NCBI GenBank assembly: GCA_947259865.1
Contig: CAMYNZ010000211.1
Coordinates: 1 to 17,150 of the forward strand
DNA: 17,150 bases
Source: an uncultured Desulfobacterales bacterium
GTDB taxonomy: Bacteria > Desulfobacterota > Desulfobacteria > Desulfobacterales > G020354645
Direction: 5' to 3'
Below the pieces are notes generated by a model that saw only the letters and a list, made by a program, of their open reading frames with translations, was not told the DNA's origin and made no database searches. Position numbers and translations under genes: made by a program. Each line of letters begins with the position of its first letter. Positions within the stretch are counted from its first letter, which is position 1. Shown in pieces: positions 7,463 through 14,860 of the stretch.

Positions 7463-7735
7463 CTAATCAAGACCGTGTAAGCTGTGAAGGGCGGTTGAAG
7501 GCCTGCCCCAATAAACGGAGACGCCGCACCGGTTTGCAAGCAGGTCGATAAATGCACGGGTGTGCTCTTGTCGTTTGCAATTCATCAGCGCTAAATTTGC
7601 AAATTGCAAATCATGCTGTTGACAACCATGGCATCCGGACGGACAGACTAGGGTGAGGGTACTTGGGAATCTTTTCTTCGGATTATGATTGCAGGGTCTT
7701 CGATAAATGGTTCCGGCTGCTGAATTAATTTGCAT
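7463..7735 (-). CDS. Possible small cysteine-rich protein, doubtful
   Basis: An open frame of 90 codons starts at ATG 7735, with AGGAGG at 7748-7753, a long 12-nt spacing. The product would be basic and cysteine-rich (LVCPSGCHGCQQH, later NCK and RCGV) with no signal peptide or membrane segment. I do not recognise it. Against it: no promoter visible in its orientation, no clear codon bias, and the TTTGCAA repeats run through it. In favour: the SD and the otherwise unexplained length between flagellin and the activator gene. It would lie upstream of, and in the same direction as, the flagellin promoter. Confidence 0.2.
   Translation of the reverse strand: MQINSAAGTIYRRPCNHNPKKRFPSTLTLVCPSGCHGCQQHDLQFANLALMNCKRQEHTRAFIDLLANRCGVSVYWGRPSTALHSLHGLD
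7594..7611. repeat. TTTGCAA-type repeat, copy 1 (candidate operator)
   Basis: AATTTGCAAATTGCAAAT, matching copy 2 at 7727-7744 in 16 of 18 positions. It contains two TTGCAA heptads in tandem and an ATTTGCAAAT palindrome. Further TTTGCAA cores occur at about 7532 and 7574. Confidence 0.5.
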
Positions 7736-7744
7736 ATTGCAATT
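7727..7744. repeat. TTTGCAA-type repeat, copy 2 (candidate operator)
   Basis: AATTTGCATATTGCAATT, 133 bp from copy 1. It lies about 215 bp upstream of the sigma-54 promoter at 7959 and about 340 bp upstream of the flagellin promoter on the other strand, distances usable for activator-binding sites of sigma-54 systems. Confidence 0.5.
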
Positions 7745-7958
7745 GACCCTCCTGATTTTTGACACCGGATGACTGCAAAACAGGGTTCTCATTTTATGTA
7801 TTCGTATAGCCCCTGCAACCGCCAAAACTACGGATAACTGAAACTTCCACAAGATATGGTATTTTAAATTTTTCGACTCCCTTTATTTTGTCTCAAAAAA
7901 ATTAATGTCATTAACTTTGGCAGATTTTTTGATCACATCCGGCCCTGAATACCTTATG

Positions 7959-7974
7959 TGGCACGAACCTTGCT
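7959..7974 (+). promoter_or_regulatory. Sigma-54 promoter of the FleQ/FlrA-like gene
   Basis: TGGCACG-AACC-TTGCT, an exact match to the sigma-54 core TGGCACG-N4-TTGC with the required 10 nt between GG and GC. The expected start is near 7985, about 58 nt before the TTG start at 8043. The activator gene therefore itself depends on a bacterial enhancer-binding protein. Confidence 0.92.
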
Positions 7975-8042
7975 GTAGGAATGCCCCGTAGCCGACGCAA
8001 CCGATTGCTAGCAGCATCAGGTTCACAGCCAGGGGAATTGAA

Positions 8043-9081
8043 TTGTCCAAAAAAACCGCCAGTAAAAAATCTTCCTCCCATGACGCTTTGGAATCAGAAA
8101 TTGCTGCACCTGCAGGTGACGTGAAAGGCCGCTGCGCCTTTAACGGCATCATTGGCCAAAGCCAAAAGATGGGTGAAGTCTTCGGCCTGATTGAAAAGGT
8201 TTCCGATTCGGACAGCACCATCATCATCACCGGTGAGACCGGAACCGGCAAAGGGCTGGTGGCCCGGGCCATTCATCAAACCTCTCGCCATCAACTGTGG
8301 CGCTATACCTGAAAATCTACTGGAAAGTGAACTTTTCGGACACGTCCGGGGCGCCTTTACAGGTGCAACCTCTTCCAAAACCGGCAAGTTCGAGCGAGCT
8401 GACGGCGGCACCGTTTTTCTGGATGAGATCGGCGATATGAGCCCGGATCTTCAGGTTAAAGTTTTAAAAGTACTGGAAGAAGGTGAATTTGAACAGGTTG
8501 GCGGGATCAAAACCGTAAAGGTGGATGTCCGCATCATTGCCGCCACCCACCGGGACCTTGAAGAAGCCGTTCAAAAAGGTTGCTTTCGTGAAGATCTATA
8601 CTATCGCCTTTATGTCATCCCCATGATGCTGGCGCCTTTAAGAGATCGCAAATCGGATATTCCCCTGCTCACAGACTATTTTCTGCAACAGACCAACTGC
8701 AAAAATAAGCGCGGTGTTGCCGGTATAAGCGCCGTTGCCATGGCGGCTATGATGAAATATTCCTGGCCCGGAAATGTGAGGGAATTGAAAAATTTGGTAG
8801 AAAGACTGGTGGTGCTGACGGGCGACGGGGAGATCGGTGCCCATGATCTTCCGGATAGACTGAAAACCGGCAGCACCGTCCGTAACCCCCAGATGATCGA
8901 AATTTCAGACGACGGCATATGCCTCAATAGCGCGGTAACCGAGTTTGAAAAAGCGCTCATTTTGCAGTCTCTGGAAAAGACCCACTGGGTTAAAAATCGC
9001 GCTGCCAAGCTGCTTCAGCTAAACAGGACCACCCTGGTTGAAAAGATCAAAAGACACCGCCTGAGCCAGTGTTCGATATAA
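8043..9081 (+). pseudogene. FleQ/FlrA-like sigma-54 activator, interrupted by an apparent ~23-nt deletion
   Basis: The start is TTG 8043 with AGGGG seven bases upstream. The first frame gives about 33 residues of linker, then the AAA+ domain with Walker A GETGTGKG (64-71), up to AIHQTS (8285). The frame then breaks. From 8287 another frame continues with [25 protein letters not shown], Walker B VFLDEIGD, the [12 protein letters not shown] and [15 protein letters not shown] segments, and a Fis-type HTH ([23 protein letters not shown]). TTLVEK in the HTH resembles FleQ/FlrA. Alignment to the FlrC-like neighbour shows eight residues expected between S and AINC but one nucleotide present, so about 23 nt are missing. 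There is no receiver and no FleQ N-terminal domain. Intact, it would activate sigma-54 flagellar promoters. As read, the first frame stops at 8312 and the remainder lacks Walker A. It may be a real mutation or an assembly error. Confidence 0.85.
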
Positions 9082-9180
9082 AAATGGGACTGCCGGCGTC
9101 AATGTGATGACAGTCAACAGATGAAATTTGACGAAATTGCCCTATCCTGAAAGGGCAAATCTTAAGCGCTAGAAATCATA

Positions 9181-9206
9181 CAATAATTTGCCCGGGTTTA
9201 TTATTG
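9181..9206. repeat. 26-bp imperfect palindrome, candidate operator
   Basis: The arms CAATAAT and ATTATTG enclose TTG-CCCGGG-TTT. Ten of 13 symmetric positions pair, including all seven outer and the three central ones. It is centred 100 bp past the activator stop and about 365 bp before the FlrC-like start. No T tract follows, so a protein-binding site fits better than a terminator. Confidence 0.4.
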
Positions 9207-9341
9207 GGTCCCAGAGTGAATTTCAAAATTACCTCCTCCTAGCCTGCCTGCAAAACACACCCAGATTAATTTACGGCAGCCGCAGCAGCCTCCAACGGGT
9301 GCCCAAAGCACCTGTTTGATGGTAATTGACAATCCCAATTC

Positions 9342-9539
9342 ATGACTTTTCCGGTGGGTCGTATAAAGGTCTTTGGCTGGAGATGGATTCCGAACAAACT
9401 CCGGTTAATTTTCCGCTATGGCATGATATTTGAAATATCTGTTGTCTTCGCTAAATTTGGGGTCACCAGACGCATTGAAGAGGGTTTGCAAATATTACAA
9501 TCGGATTCAAGCCCGGACGTCTGCATTACGGATGACTAA
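9342..9539 (+). pseudogene. Possible receiver-domain remnant
   Basis: An open stretch of 65 codons ends with EEGLQILQSDSSPDVCITDD and a stop. The ending resembles the middle of a response-regulator receiver domain, where a G..L..L....PDLVITD pattern leads to the phosphorylated Asp. The sequence before it has no DDE-type pocket, no SD precedes the ATG, and the product stops where the domain should continue. It could be a decayed fragment of a two-component gene or chance. Confidence 0.2.
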
Positions 9540-9559
9540 AATCCATGGAGTAATTCGGC

Positions 9560-10933
9560 ATGCCTAAATTACCGATATTGGTTGTTGACGACGAAGCCGA
9601 GATGTTGACAACCCTATTGCGCACACTACGCCGCCGTGGGTTTTCTGCTGAAGGTGCTTCCAATGGTGCAGCAGCTTTGGAGCTTTTTCAGAAAAAATCC
9701 TTCAGTCTGGTCATCACCGATTTCAGAATGCCGCAAATGTCGGGAATCGAGTTGCTGCGCAATGTAAAAAAACTGACTCCTGACATTCCGGTCATAATGA
9801 TTACCGGTTTCGGTACCGTCAACAATGCCGTTGAAGCCATGCAGCAAGGAGCTGCCGACTATCTTCTCAAACCTTTTTCCAGTCAAGCGCTGCAGGCATC
9901 GATTAAAAAGGTCGGTATACGGCCCAACGGTAATGGAAAATCAAAATCGGAGCCTGCCGGCAGTGGCATCCGTACCGCCGGCAAAAAGATAATCAGTGAG
10001 GATCCAAAACTGATAAACCTGTTGACCATGGCCAAACGTGTGGCGCCGAGCAAAGCTACCGTTTTGATCCAGGGTGAAAGCGGTACCGGCAAAGAATTGT
10101 TAGCCGCCTACATTCATCGACATAGCAGTCAATGTCAAAAGCCATACGTAGCCGTAAACTGTGCGGCACTGCCGGATACTTTGGCGGAGAGTGAGCTTTT
10201 CGGCCACGAAAAAGGTGCTTTTACCGGTGCGGTGGGCCGCAAGACCGGTAAGTTTGAATTGGCGGCAGATGGAACGCTGGTTATGGATGAGATCAGTGAA
10301 ATGACCCTGCCGCTTCAGGCCAAAATATTGAGAGTTCTTCAGGAAAGACAAATTGACCGGGTCGGGGGCGGGCAACCCATTCCGATTGATGCCCGCATAA
10401 TCGCCATCAGCAATATTGATCTTAAAACCGCCGTCAAAAACCGGACGTTCAGAGAAGATTTATTCTTTAGGGTCAATGTCGTTCCGTTGACGCTGCCGCC
10501 CCTGCGGGAAAGAAAATGTGATATCCCGCTTCTGGCCAACCACTTTTTGGCCATATTCGGCGCACGTAACCGCAAAGAAATGAGCGCAATTTCCGAAGAT
10601 GCCATGGCCATGCTAATCAACCGTAGCTGGAGAGGAAATATCAGAGAACTGGAAAATGCGATTGAAAGGGCGGTGCTGCTGGGATGCGGGCAAACGCTTC
10701 AGCCTGCAGATCTTCTATTGGATGACATTGGCAGCAATCAGCAGTTTGCAGACGGGCATACCACCATGGCCAGCGGCCAAACGGTCAAGGAGATGGAAAA
10801 GCGGTTGATTTTTGAAACTTTAAAAGAGGTCAATGAAAATCGGACCCACGCGGCCGAATTGCTGGGAATCAGCATCAGAACCCTCAGAAACAAATTGAGA
10901 GAATACCGGCAGGAGAATGTGCCCGGTGTATGA
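9560..10933 (+). CDS. NtrC-family response regulator, FlrC/FlbD-like flagellar activator
   Basis: The 457-residue protein has three domains. The receiver domain (5-118) has the acidic pocket D10-D11, phospho-acceptor D54 (ITDFRMP), T82 and K104. The AAA+ sigma-54 interaction domain (about 144-375) has Walker A GESGTGKE (172-179), GAFTGA (219-224) and Walker B MDE (D243-E244). A Fis-type HTH (NRTHAAELLGISIRTLRNKLREY) ends the protein. All catalytic features are present, so it should be a phosphorylation-controlled activator of sigma-54 promoters. VNCAALPDTLAESELFGHEKGAFTGA is the form usual in FlrC/FleR/FlbD. Start ATG 9560 has GGAG nine bases upstream. It lies directly before the basal-body operon, whose sigma-54 promoter at 11062 is its likely target. 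No partner histidine kinase is in the window. Confidence 0.9.
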   Translation: MPKLPILVVDDEAEMLTTLLRTLRRRGFSAEGASNGAAALELFQKKSFSLVITDFRMPQMSGIELLRNVKKLTPDIPVIMITGFGTVNNAVEAMQQGAADYLLKPFSSQALQASIKKVGIRPNGNGKSKSEPAGSGIRTAGKKIISEDPKLINLLTMAKRVAPSKATVLIQGESGTGKELLAAYIHRHSSQCQKPYVAVNCAALPDTLAESELFGHEKGAFTGAVGRKTGKFELAADGTLVMDEISEMTLPLQAKILRVLQERQIDRVGGGQPIPIDARIIAISNIDLKTAVKNRTFREDLFFRVNVVPLTLPPLRERKCDIPLLANHFLAIFGARNRKEMSAISEDAMAMLINRSWRGNIRELENAIERAVLLGCGQTLQPADLLLDDIGSNQQFADGHTTMASGQTVKEMEKRLIFETLKEVNENRTHAAELLGISIRTLRNKLREYRQENVPGV

Positions 10934-11061
10934 TCGATCACCACCATAAATCAACCCCGGCGCTTTTTGAATCTCCGGTTGTGACGACTGTATCGCACGG
11001 CCCAGGTTGATTCAAAACGACGTGTTCACACACCGGATGCAGGCCGCGGTAGGGTAAAGGA

Positions 11062-11078
11062 TTGGTATGGAAATTGCT
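11062..11078 (+). promoter_or_regulatory. Sigma-54 promoter of the flgB-fliI operon
   Basis: TTGGTATG-GAAA-TTGCT has the invariant GG (11064-11065) and GC (11076-11077) exactly 10 nt apart, with the -12 TTGCT intact. The -24 box differs from TGGCACG at two positions. Expected transcription start is near 11089, about 27 nt before flgB. Confidence 0.8.
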
Positions 11079-11115
11079 TTCTTTTTAGAGCTTAACATCA
11101 AAGAGGATACGTAAA

Positions 11116-11532
11116 ATGGCAGCCCAGGGAATTTTCAGTGAAACAATATCGATACTTTCAAAAGCTCTGGATCTCAGATCTCGGAAACATAGCGTAATCG
11201 TTTCAAATATTGCCAACCAAGATACACCCAACTATAAGGCTTTCGACCTGATGATCGAAGCTGAAATGAGCAAGACCCATGAAACCCGGAGAAAACTTTC
11301 GCTTGATAAAACCCGCAGCGGCCATCTTCCCCCCAGGGACACTGGCGCAAACGAGGTAACGTTAAAATTGGCAGAGCCACCCCGATTCAGTCTAAGAAAG
11401 GACGGAAACACCGTAGATCTTGACCGGTCAATGGCAAATTTGGCTGAAAACAGCCTGATGTATAATGCGGCGGCCCGCATTATTTATAAAAAATTTCAAG
11501 GTTTAAAAGCCGCCATTCAAGGAGGTAAATAG
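11116..11532 (+). CDS. flgB: Flagellar basal-body rod protein FlgB
   Basis: The 138-residue product has the N-terminal rod/hook-family signature (ALDLRSRKHSVIVSNIANQDTPNYKAFDLMIEAEM) and the FlgB C-terminal pattern VDLDRSMANLAENSLMYNAAARIIYKKFQGLKAAI. FlgB forms the proximal rod of the basal body and is exported by the flagellar type III apparatus without a cleaved signal. Length is typical. GAGG nine bases before ATG 11116 supports the start. It is the first gene of the operon behind the sigma-54 promoter, and flgC follows 2 nt later. Confidence 0.95.
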   Translation: MAAQGIFSETISILSKALDLRSRKHSVIVSNIANQDTPNYKAFDLMIEAEMSKTHETRRKLSLDKTRSGHLPPRDTGANEVTLKLAEPPRFSLRKDGNTVDLDRSMANLAENSLMYNAAARIIYKKFQGLKAAIQGGK

Positions 11533-11534
11533 AA

Positions 11535-11972
11535 ATGGACTTTTTTGATGCTTTTCACACCAGTGCTTCCGGGCTGACCGCCCAGAGGCTTCGCATGAAT
11601 TTGATTTCCAGCAATCTGGCAAACATCAACACCACCCGCACCCCCGGGGGCGGACCCTACAGAAGAAAACAAGCCGTATTCGCCGCTGACCCGCTGCGAA
11701 AATCCTTTAAAGATATTTTGGCATCACGTCAAGCACCGGCATCCGTAGGGGTTAAAGTGATCGACATTAGTGAAGACCATTCAACGCCTTTAAAAAAGTA
11801 TGATCCCAATCATCCCGATGCGGATGAACAGGGTTATGTGGCCATGCCCAATATAAATGTCATGGAAGAAATGGTTGATTTGATATCTGCCACCCGCAGT
11901 TATGAGGCCAATATTACAGCAATCAAAGCCAGCAAAAGCATGGCGTTAAAAGCCCTCGAAATAGGTCGTTAA
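11535..11972 (+). CDS. flgC: Flagellar basal-body rod protein FlgC
   Basis: The 145-residue product shows AFHTSASGLTAQRLRMNLISSNLANINTTRTPGGGPYRRKQAVF at the N-terminus and NINVMEEMVDLISATRSYEANITAIKASKSMALKALEIGR at the C-terminus, both diagnostic of FlgC. It is a proximal rod subunit partnering FlgB, FlgF and FliE. A strong AAGGAGGT eight bases before ATG 11535 fixes the start. fliE follows with a 2-nt gap. Confidence 0.96.
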   Translation: MDFFDAFHTSASGLTAQRLRMNLISSNLANINTTRTPGGGPYRRKQAVFAADPLRKSFKDILASRQAPASVGVKVIDISEDHSTPLKKYDPNHPDADEQGYVAMPNINVMEEMVDLISATRSYEANITAIKASKSMALKALEIGR

Positions 11973-11974
11973 TC

Positions 11975-12277
11975 ATGAATGACATTTCTTATTCAAAACC
12001 CATTGATACCGTGACCGGTCCCACGGCCGTAAAAAAACAGGCGTCGGAATTAAAAACCCGCCGATTTGCCGATCTGTTCTGGAATGCCCTGGACAAGGTA
12101 GATGATCTGCAGCACCAGGCTGACCATTCTGTTCGTGAACTGGCTGCCGGGCGCCAAAAAGATATCCATCAAACCATGATAGCGATGGAGAAGGCAGCAA
12201 TTTCCTTTGAGTTGATGATGAAGGTGCGCAATAAAGTCCTTGCGGCCTATGAAGAAATAATGCGTATGACGATCTAA
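11975..12277 (+). CDS. fliE: Flagellar hook-basal body complex protein FliE
   Basis: The 100-residue product has FADLFWNALDKVDDLQHQADHSVRELAAGRQKDIHQTMIAMEKAAISFELMMKVRNKVLAAYEEIMRMTI. This is the conserved C-terminal two thirds of FliE. FliE joins the rod to the MS ring and is an early export substrate. The SD before ATG 11975 is weak, but the start lies 2 nt after the flgC stop, so translation is probably coupled. Confidence 0.94.
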   Translation: MNDISYSKPIDTVTGPTAVKKQASELKTRRFADLFWNALDKVDDLQHQADHSVRELAAGRQKDIHQTMIAMEKAAISFELMMKVRNKVLAAYEEIMRMTI

Positions 12278-12290
12278 CAGGTGCTGACTG

Positions 12291-13886
12291 ATGTTTCTTC
12301 GAGAATTTATCATACAGATCAGAAATTTATTGGGTAGTTTAAATCCGGCTAAAAAAATTACCCTCGTCAGTCTGGTGGCCGGCACGATCGCAGGGCTTGT
12401 TTTTTTGACAACCTGGACCGGCAAACAGGACTTCCACCCGCTTTACAGCCAGCTGGCCCCGGAAGATGCCGGGGCAATCCTGGGCCAGTTAAAGGACAAA
12501 AAAATCCCCTATCGCATTTCGGCCAATGGGTCTTCGATTATGATCCCGGCCAAACACGTTTATGAAGTCAGGATGGAACTGGCCGCCCAGGGACTGCCCC
12601 AGGGAAACGGTGTGGGGTTTGAGGTGTTTGACAATACGAAGCTGGGGATGACCGAGTTTGTCCAGAATGTAAACTATCAGAGAGCCCTGCAGGGCGAGTT
12701 GTCTCGAACCATAAACCGATTCGCAGAAGTGGACAGTTCCCGGGTTCACATTGTCATGCCCTCCAATTCTTTGTTTATCGAAGAGGAGGAACACGCGACT
12801 GCTTCGGTGGTGGTGAAGCTTCGACCCGGTAGATGGCTTAGCCCGGACCAAATCCAGGGCATTGTCCATCTCGTGTCCTCCAGCGTATCACGATTAAAAC
12901 CGGAGAACGTTACCGTAGTGGACAATTCCGGTAAACTGCTGGCAGGCTTTCAGGAACGCTCCGGTATGTCCAGACTCAGTTCGGATCAGATCGACTATCG
13001 CGAAAAGATTGAAAGGAGCCTTGAAACCAGAGTCAGAACGATGCTGGAGAAAGCCCTGGGAATGGATAATGCCATTGTAAGGGTATCATGTATGCTGGAT
13101 TTTACCCGGCAAGAGATGACCGAAGAGAGATATTATCCCGACAACAGAGTCGTCCGAAGTGAACAGCTCTTTAACGAGACATCCGGGGGATCGGAAGCAG
13201 TGCCCATGGGGGTACCCGGTGTGCAGTCGAACATAAACAAAAAGGAAGCGCCGTTTTCCGCCGGCAACCGTTCGGAGTTCCAGAAACAGGATCGCACCGT
13301 AAATTATGAGATCGGCAAGATGACCAGCCACACCCTGCAGCCGGTGGGAAAGATCAGCAGAATTTCGGTGGCTGTCATTGTCGATGGCACTTACCGACAG
13401 CTGAAAACCGACAGTGGTGGTGCGGAGCGCAAATATATTCCCCGGCCGCCGGATGAAATGCAGAAACTTGAAAACATTGTAAAAAGTGCGGTGAATTTTG
13501 ACAGTCAAAGAGGGGATAAGGTCGATGTCGTTAACATTCCATTTGAAACCGATAAAGCCATACCGGTCACCATGGAAAAACCGGCCGAGGGCTGGTTTGT
13601 CAAACTTAAAGAATTCAAGGCTTCCCTGAAGTACACGTTTTTAGTTGTTTTTTTAATATTTTCTTTTCTTTTTGTTGTCCGGCCATTGATTAACTGGCTT
13701 ACTTCGAGCTCACTGGGCGATGTGGAGATAATAAAGCAGCTACCCAAAACCGTGGGTGAAATAGAAAGAGAATACGGTGCCCGGCAAGGTGGGATGCCCA
13801 ATACGGCCCAGGTGACGGATTTGATTACATCCGATACGGAGCTGTCCGTAGGAGTGATGAAGGACTGGCTCCAGGAAAAAAAGTAG
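12291..13886 (+). CDS. fliF: Flagellar MS-ring protein FliF
   Basis: The 531-residue product has two membrane helices (about 24-43 and 448-466) around a large periplasmic part. This carries the ring-building motifs HPLYSQLAPEDAGAIL, YEVRMELAAQGLPQG, VNYQRALQGELSRTI and SSRVHIVMP, plus the HTLQPVGKISRISVAVIVDG segment. The C-terminal cytoplasmic tail (TSDTELSVGVMKDWLQEKK) is the FliG-binding region. FliF forms the MS ring in the inner membrane that houses the export gate. Length is normal. Start ATG 12291, after CAGGTG, lies 13 nt past fliE. No damage seen, in contrast with fliG downstream. Confidence 0.96.
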   Translation: MFLREFIIQIRNLLGSLNPAKKITLVSLVAGTIAGLVFLTTWTGKQDFHPLYSQLAPEDAGAILGQLKDKKIPYRISANGSSIMIPAKHVYEVRMELAAQGLPQGNGVGFEVFDNTKLGMTEFVQNVNYQRALQGELSRTINRFAEVDSSRVHIVMPSNSLFIEEEEHATASVVVKLRPGRWLSPDQIQGIVHLVSSSVSRLKPENVTVVDNSGKLLAGFQERSGMSRLSSDQIDYREKIERSLETRVRTMLEKALGMDNAIVRVSCMLDFTRQEMTEERYYPDNRVVRSEQLFNETSGGSEAVPMGVPGVQSNINKKEAPFSAGNRSEFQKQDRTVNYEIGKMTSHTLQPVGKISRISVAVIVDGTYRQLKTDSGGAERKYIPRPPDEMQKLENIVKSAVNFDSQRGDKVDVVNIPFETDKAIPVTMEKPAEGWFVKLKEFKASLKYTFLVVFLIFSFLFVVRPLINWLTSSSLGDVEIIKQLPKTVGEIEREYGARQGGMPNTAQVTDLITSDTELSVGVMKDWLQEKK

Positions 13887-13926
13887 CGGTGGTTTCAAAA
13901 ACGGTTCTTAAATAAAGTCTCAACAA

Positions 13927-14860
13927 ATGGATCCCAAAAATCTAGCTGGTTCACTAAAAGTTGCGATTCTGGTTCAATCCCTGGATCGAGCCTCCGGTCA
14001 AATGATCCTCAAAAGCCTCGGCAGTCAGGAGCGGGATCTGGTCCTCAGCCATTTGGCGGAAATGGGCGCGATTTCTGCGCAATTGGTGGAGACGGTGGCT
14101 GTGGAATTTACCCAGAAAGCAAAGATGGCAAAAACCAATCGGCTGTTAAACCATTCAAAATCAAAAACCGTCGATCCCGAAACTGATCAGGTCGCTTCCC
14201 GGGAATCACCTTCCTCCCTGGGTGCCATTTCTTCTCTGGAAATTGATCAGTTGTTCAGTCTAATTAAAGACGAACACCCCCAGACAATCGCCATAATTTT
14301 AGTGCACCTGGATTCGGCTGTCGCCAGTGATATTTTATCCAATTTGCCTGATGAAATAAAATCTGATGTGGCGGTTCGGATTGCCAAACTGGACAAGGTC
14401 AATTCAGGGGTCGTCACCGAAATAAACAATGCGTTTGAAGAAATCCTAAAAAATAAAGATACGGACGTCACCCAGCTGACCGGTGGTGTGGGTCGTTTGG
14501 CTGAAATTCTAAATCTTACCGATGAATATTCCAGCGAATTGGTTTTGAACGAAATTGAGGAGAGCGATAATGAATTGGCCGACAAGATAAAACAAAATAT
14601 GTTTGTATTCGAAGATCTGAGCCTGGTCGATGATCGGGGTTTCCAGAAACTGCTCAGAAAAGTCGAGACTGCCGAGCTGGCCGTTGCTTTGAAGGCAGCA
14701 TCCGAGGAGGTCAAAGACAAGGTATTCGGGAATATGTCTGCACGGGCAGGCGAAATGCTGCCAAACTCGACAGCAGAAGATTATTTCTCTTGTCCAAGAC
14801 ATGGAAAGAAAAGGGGAGCTGATCGTCAGCGGGCGCAGAGGGGATGAGCTCATTGCCTAA
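13927..14860 (+). CDS. fliG: Flagellar motor switch protein FliG, 3' frameshifted by an apparent ~41-nt deletion
   Basis: FliG links the MS ring to the C ring and generates torque against the stator. The N-terminal part (about 1-95) is divergent; the middle domain has EHPQT (116-120) and GGVGRLAEILN (186-196). The C-terminal domain reads normally to NMSARAGEML (278), with equivalents of E. coli K264 (here K256) and R281 (here R273). After CTG 14758-14760 the frame leaves the family. In the +1 frame from 14762 it resumes as QTRQQKIISLVQDMERKGEL, then IVSGRRGDELIA and a stop at 14858-14860. Alignment with E. coli FliG implies loss of residues equivalent to 287-300, about 41 nt. As read, translation ends at 14847 with 28 foreign residues. 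No good SD precedes ATG 13927. Torque function should be lost if the lesion is real. Confidence 0.92.

Larger units (their letters stand above)
9082..9559. other. 478-nt gap between the two sigma-54 activator genes
   Basis: No convincing gene. It holds a 7-bp hairpin TTGCCCT/AGGGCAA (9137-9158) without a T tract, the palindrome described at 9181-9206, an open stretch that may be a gene remnant (9342-9539), and a TTTGCAA-like element at 9485-9501. I found no consensus sigma-54 or sigma-28 promoter for the downstream regulator; its SD GGAG is at 9547-9550. Confidence 0.5.

Noticed and set aside
9459..9474. GG-N10-GC pattern resembling a sigma-54 promoter ahead of the FlrC-like gene
   Set aside because: The GG and GC spacing can be met, but both boxes otherwise miss consensus (GGGTC and ACGC).
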